Below are positions 60,501-64,000 of a stretch of 64,000 nucleotides of DNA, piece after piece (within the stretch, counting starts at the first letter, position 1; the number at the start of each line of letters is the position of its first letter). This DNA is from Arabidopsis thaliana. Its lineage: Eukaryota > Streptophyta > Magnoliopsida > Brassicales > Brassicaceae. The position numbers were made by a program, and so were the translations under genes. The stretch spans positions 4,526,001 to 4,590,000 of the forward strand of contig NC_003076.8 of assembly GCF_000001735.4 (NCBI RefSeq). Reading direction: 5' to 3'. A model generated the notes under the pieces. It ran no database searches. It was given only the letters and a program-made list of their open reading frames with translations, and was not told the origin of the DNA.

Positions 60501-61369
60501 AGCAACCCATTAGAAAAAGGAAACAAGTAGGGTATTTACCATCACAGGTACACCATTCCGCACAATATACCGCTTTTTCTGTGAAATTGGCTGAAAAGAT
60601 AGAGAATGCTCTAATAAGGGGATGAGAAACACAAAGCAAATCAACAAAAGAAAAAGAACAAAATATGTCTCTTAATCGGCAATGAATGATCATGCAAGAC
60701 CACAGAAAGTGCTCACAAATTGTTGTTTCTCACGAAGCCCAAGATCATCAAGTAAACTCCCAACTTCTGGCTCAGCCTCAGTCTGCATATGCAACCATAC
60801 CGCATCAAGACATTATCTAAACCAACTAAAACAAATGTGTATGAAGATTCTAAAGCACGTTTGACTTGAGAACTAAAACAACATAAGTACCATGGTGTTT
60901 GCTCCTTCATCCCAAATCAAACCATTTTGCATAACACTTCTCAACTTCCCACCTACTCTTCCATCAGCTTCAAACACAGTCACATTCAAACCCCTCGATT
61001 TCAACTTGTAAGCCGCCGCAAGTCCACTTAAAAACCATCAAAAGAATCGACATATCTGTGAGCGAATTCGTCACAATTACACAAAATTGACAACAACAAC
61101 AAAAGGATCTCGACCCAAAAACGGAAAGTTGCAGAAGAGTCATAATAATGCAGGAGATGATTCTCTCTGTGAAAATTTACCTTACACCTGCACCTACGAC
61201 TGCGACTCTTTTTCCTGAAACCGCTTCAATTTCTAACCAAAAAGCAAGCAAAACCAAATTCAATGCAAGATACAAATAGTCCCAAATTCTCAATGCGAAA
61301 TCTGAAAAGTGAAATTCGAGATAAAACCAAAATTTTCTTACGATGATCTGCTACTGCTCCAGACGCCAT
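57506..61369 (-). CDS. HEMG2: Protoporphyrinogen oxidase 2 (HEMG2)
   Basis: FAD enzyme oxidising protoporphyrinogen IX to protoporphyrin IX in haem and chlorophyll synthesis; the PPO2 isozyme is assigned to mitochondria or organelle envelopes. Eighteen coding exons: 61342-61369, 61181-61232, 60891-61026, 60717-60782, 60540-60590, 60375-60431, 60100-60173, 59974-60010, 59739-59804, 59604-59644, 59122-59254, 58821-58994, 58670-58744, 58345-58468, 58147-58255, 57950-58024, 57747-57853 and 57506-57627. All phases close, giving 508 residues. FAD motif GAGVSG is at 23-28, then [13 protein letters not shown] and WDEGANTM. The C-terminal FAD segment is [20 protein letters not shown]. No clear N-terminal presequence is visible. 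Known locus At5g14220 from memory. Confidence 0.95.
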
Positions 61370-61500
61370 TGCTATCTGCAACAATTCAGAGTCAAAATCT
61401 CTGACCAGTCGAAAGCAGTGACGGAAATAAGTAGAAAAAAACACAGCGGCAAAATTCCAGCTTATCCCAAAACGACAATAAAGGGTACCGTTTTTAATCA

Positions 61501-61535
61501 GGCCCATTATCATCAGTCTTTTGCCTAACGGGCCT
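61501..61535. promoter_or_regulatory. Site II elements upstream of HEMG2
   Basis: GGCCCA at 61501 and GGGCCT at 61530, about 130-165 bases upstream of the HEMG2 ATG; typical of promoters of organelle-biogenesis genes. Inferred. Confidence 0.45.
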
Positions 61536-64000
61536 TTGTTTTTTCGTCAACGGATCCAAACCAGATTTATTTGAATGACAAAGTTTCTTGAGGAGAGTGC
61601 ATGGTTGACCTTTTTCTACCGAATTGTTTGAACTCATGTGAAAACTAAACTTGTTTTCTCTCTCTCTGCATGATGTACTAATATATAGTATATGTTATCT
61701 AATTCGTTTTTAGTTTTTGGGCAACTATATGGTTATCTAATTCTCAAACTCAAATTAGCTCGTTTAACTAGTATCTTGGATTTGCGTTTATACAATTATA
61801 CGTCTTGTTTGATAGTACCATTTTTTCAGTTTAGTCTCTAGTTTGCAGTTTGGCACATTAAAGTTCGAACACAAACTACACTTGATGACCTATTTTTCAA
61901 TTAGGTCAATCAACTCTGGTCAAATACTCCACAGTTTTCTAAAGAAATCTTTAAAAAAAACTATTAACAATATCAGGTTCTTATCTCAATTTGTATTCCC
62001 GACCAAAAAGCATTCGTTATTCATAAGGCGATTTTTATTTTATTTTAATGTAGGTTTGGGAAACTAAAGGAATGCAAAGTTTGTTGGTAGTTATCGTGGT
62101 AGTTAATCTAATCGATTAAATGAAAAGTACTTTTTCAAGAAGAACATAATTGGTTTTATTATGAGAAAAGTATGTAACATTAGTGTGAATAATTGCTTTT
62201 TAGAGCATACCATCTTTGAATATTAACTTAATAAATAAATTCAAACAGGAAAAAACAATTATAAACAAATAATTGTGCTGAGATTACGAGAACATTACGT
62301 GGCCCATTTGTACAATAAGATATTTCGAATCTACAGTTTAATAGATTTTAGCAATATCGCATGGATGTGAAAAGGAAAAGTCATTTTGCTTTAAGGTAGA
62401 CTAAATTTGAAGATTGAATTAGTTATCATTTATCAGACATGATATTTGCTTGCGCCATGGAACTTTAAGGATGAAGCAAACTAATTAAATATTTAATCTC
62501 TGCCGCCAAATATGAATTCGAAATCATATAGTATTTGATTTACACGTATAATCATGTATGACTTACTTCTATAAAGCTTTTCAAATTTCAAAACTGAAAA
62601 AAGTAACAAGTTGTTTTCCTTTTGCCACTTTGATTATATTCCATCGGCATTGTTTGCTTACACTTTCTTCACGTCTTAATTAATTAATCAGAACAAAGAA
62701 ACGATTCTTAATAAATATTGTCGAGGATTTGAATTTTGAATATTCTATAAACTGCTTGATCTCGACTCTAGGCGAATAGTGAATCCGACTTTGGTTTTGA
62801 GTGTTTCTAGTTTTCTCTTTTGTTAATAAAAATTAATTTAGTTTTGGTTTGCACTAATATAAATTCAAAGAAATTAGTGATTCATTTAGTTGTTGGATTG
62901 GTTGTGATTTTCCAAAAATAGACACAACAAAATCGTTTGACAAAAACACAAGTAATAGAACCAAATAACCGTTTGAAGGAAATTTCAATTATCTTTTCGA
63001 TCACTTCAACTCAAACATCCATACGCAGTAAGCACAAGTAACAAAAGAAGAGAATAACTATACGTTTGCCTTTAAGTAGTTAGTAAGATTTGTTGTTCAT
63101 AAAATCATTAGACTCATAAATGTTCAGTAAGTAAGATTAATTAGCAGATTAAGGTAGGGCAATTAGGAGGTGGTCCATGCTTTGTCCTAATTAGTGATTA
63201 GAAGGGAAATGATCCCAAACGCATAGTTTTCTAACTTTTTTGGGGGGGCATATATGTTTTTTGGGATGGCTCAAGCTGGTGGGCGTTAATAGCTCTTATT
63301 TATTTTTTGTTTGTTAACACTACTGTTTTATTACCAGAAGTTCATAACTAAAATCAATAATATGCATTCGAACGGTTTATTATTATGACACATAAACAAA
63401 AATAACCACTAAGCTATGTACTACAGTAGTAGTCAGATAATTTATGCTTTATCAACAAAAAAAAAGTACATAACTAAGTAATATATATGACCGACGACAT
63501 GTTTTGTCAACAAAAGAAGTTCGATATTTAATCATATAATTAATATTGTACGTATTAAATGGAATCAAACATGTAATTTTCATGTCGCAATCTGGATCAC
63601 GAGATCTTTCCGCAACATGAATGTCCAAACTAGGATCCGATGAATCACGTTCTTTGGGTCAACTCATTTTCATTTAATTAAAACAATATCCTAAGATAGC
63701 GAATTCTATATTTTTGGGCTCATCATACTCATGAAGTTAGAATTAATTCGAGCAAAAATGTATGTACGCTCGATACATTTTTCTTGGTTTTTTTTTCTTC
63801 CTCACAAGAAGAACAAAACATAAATCCATGTTTGAAAAGACTTTGTATATGCTTTAAAATCAATGGTTGAAGGTTCTTGGGCTAAAAAATTCGGATTTGT
63901 TTCTAAATTTTTTTTCACTATTTCCTTAGTTGATGACTTTACGTGAATTCAGAAATAATTAGATGGGACATATATAGATCTAAACCAAAAATAGTCATAT
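61536..64000. other. Gene-free AT-rich sequence at right edge
   Basis: No open frame with coding character on either strand over 2.46 kb. A G7 run at 63242-63248 is the only notable composition change. The next gene must start outside the window. Confidence 0.5.

Overview
The window looks like a euchromatic stretch of a Brassicaceae nuclear genome. It has compact genes, short GT-AG introns, AT-rich spacers, site II (TGGGCC) and telo-box promoters, and small TTA-flanked transposons. The gene content and order match my memory of Arabidopsis thaliana chromosome 5, about At5g14030 to At5g14220. That placement is from memory; a genome alignment would settle it. Twenty protein-coding loci, one tRNA gene, two Harbinger-like MITEs and one decayed LINE are visible. 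Exon boundaries below were worked out by hand from splice sites and reading frame.

Left part (1-13000): TRAP-beta of the ER translocon (+), a Harbinger-like MITE, tRNA-Lys(CUU), the mitochondrial phosphate carrier PHT3;1 (-), a UTP18-type WD40 protein of the small-subunit processome (+), and a plastid aspartate kinase (+). PHT3;1 and UTP18 are divergent and share a promoter carrying site II elements and a telo-box.

Middle part (13000-41000): a second MITE, the CC-type glutaredoxin ROXY2 (+), a P-class PPR protein (-), LAZY1 (+) convergent with the plastid ATP-binding-cassette protein ABCI11 (-), a 76-residue one-helix membrane protein (-), a DUF3339 micro-membrane protein (-), a nodulin-like MFS transporter (+) convergent with class III peroxidase PER55 (-), a ZNF511-like C2H2 protein (+), a LINE 3' remnant, and a DUF642 cell-wall protein (-).

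Right part (41000-64000): an F-box/DUF295 gene whose frame is disturbed (+), convergent with the SWI/SNF subunit CHC1/SWP73B (-); the lipase MPL1 (-); isopropylmalate dehydrogenase IMD1 (+), convergent with an LRR receptor pseudokinase (-); and protoporphyrinogen oxidase 2 (-, 18 exons). The last 2.6 kb is gene-free.

The genes are ordinary plant housekeeping, developmental and metabolic genes. They do not form a pathway cluster, and I see no gene system that looks undescribed. The points most worth a second look are a 6-nt internal microexon in TRAP-beta, the 6-nt first coding exon of LAZY1, an 87-nt in-frame intron or exitron in the PPR gene, the three-frame F-box gene, a (TG)10 run in place of the polypyrimidine tract in the last aspartate kinase intron, and the two TTA-flanked MITEs.
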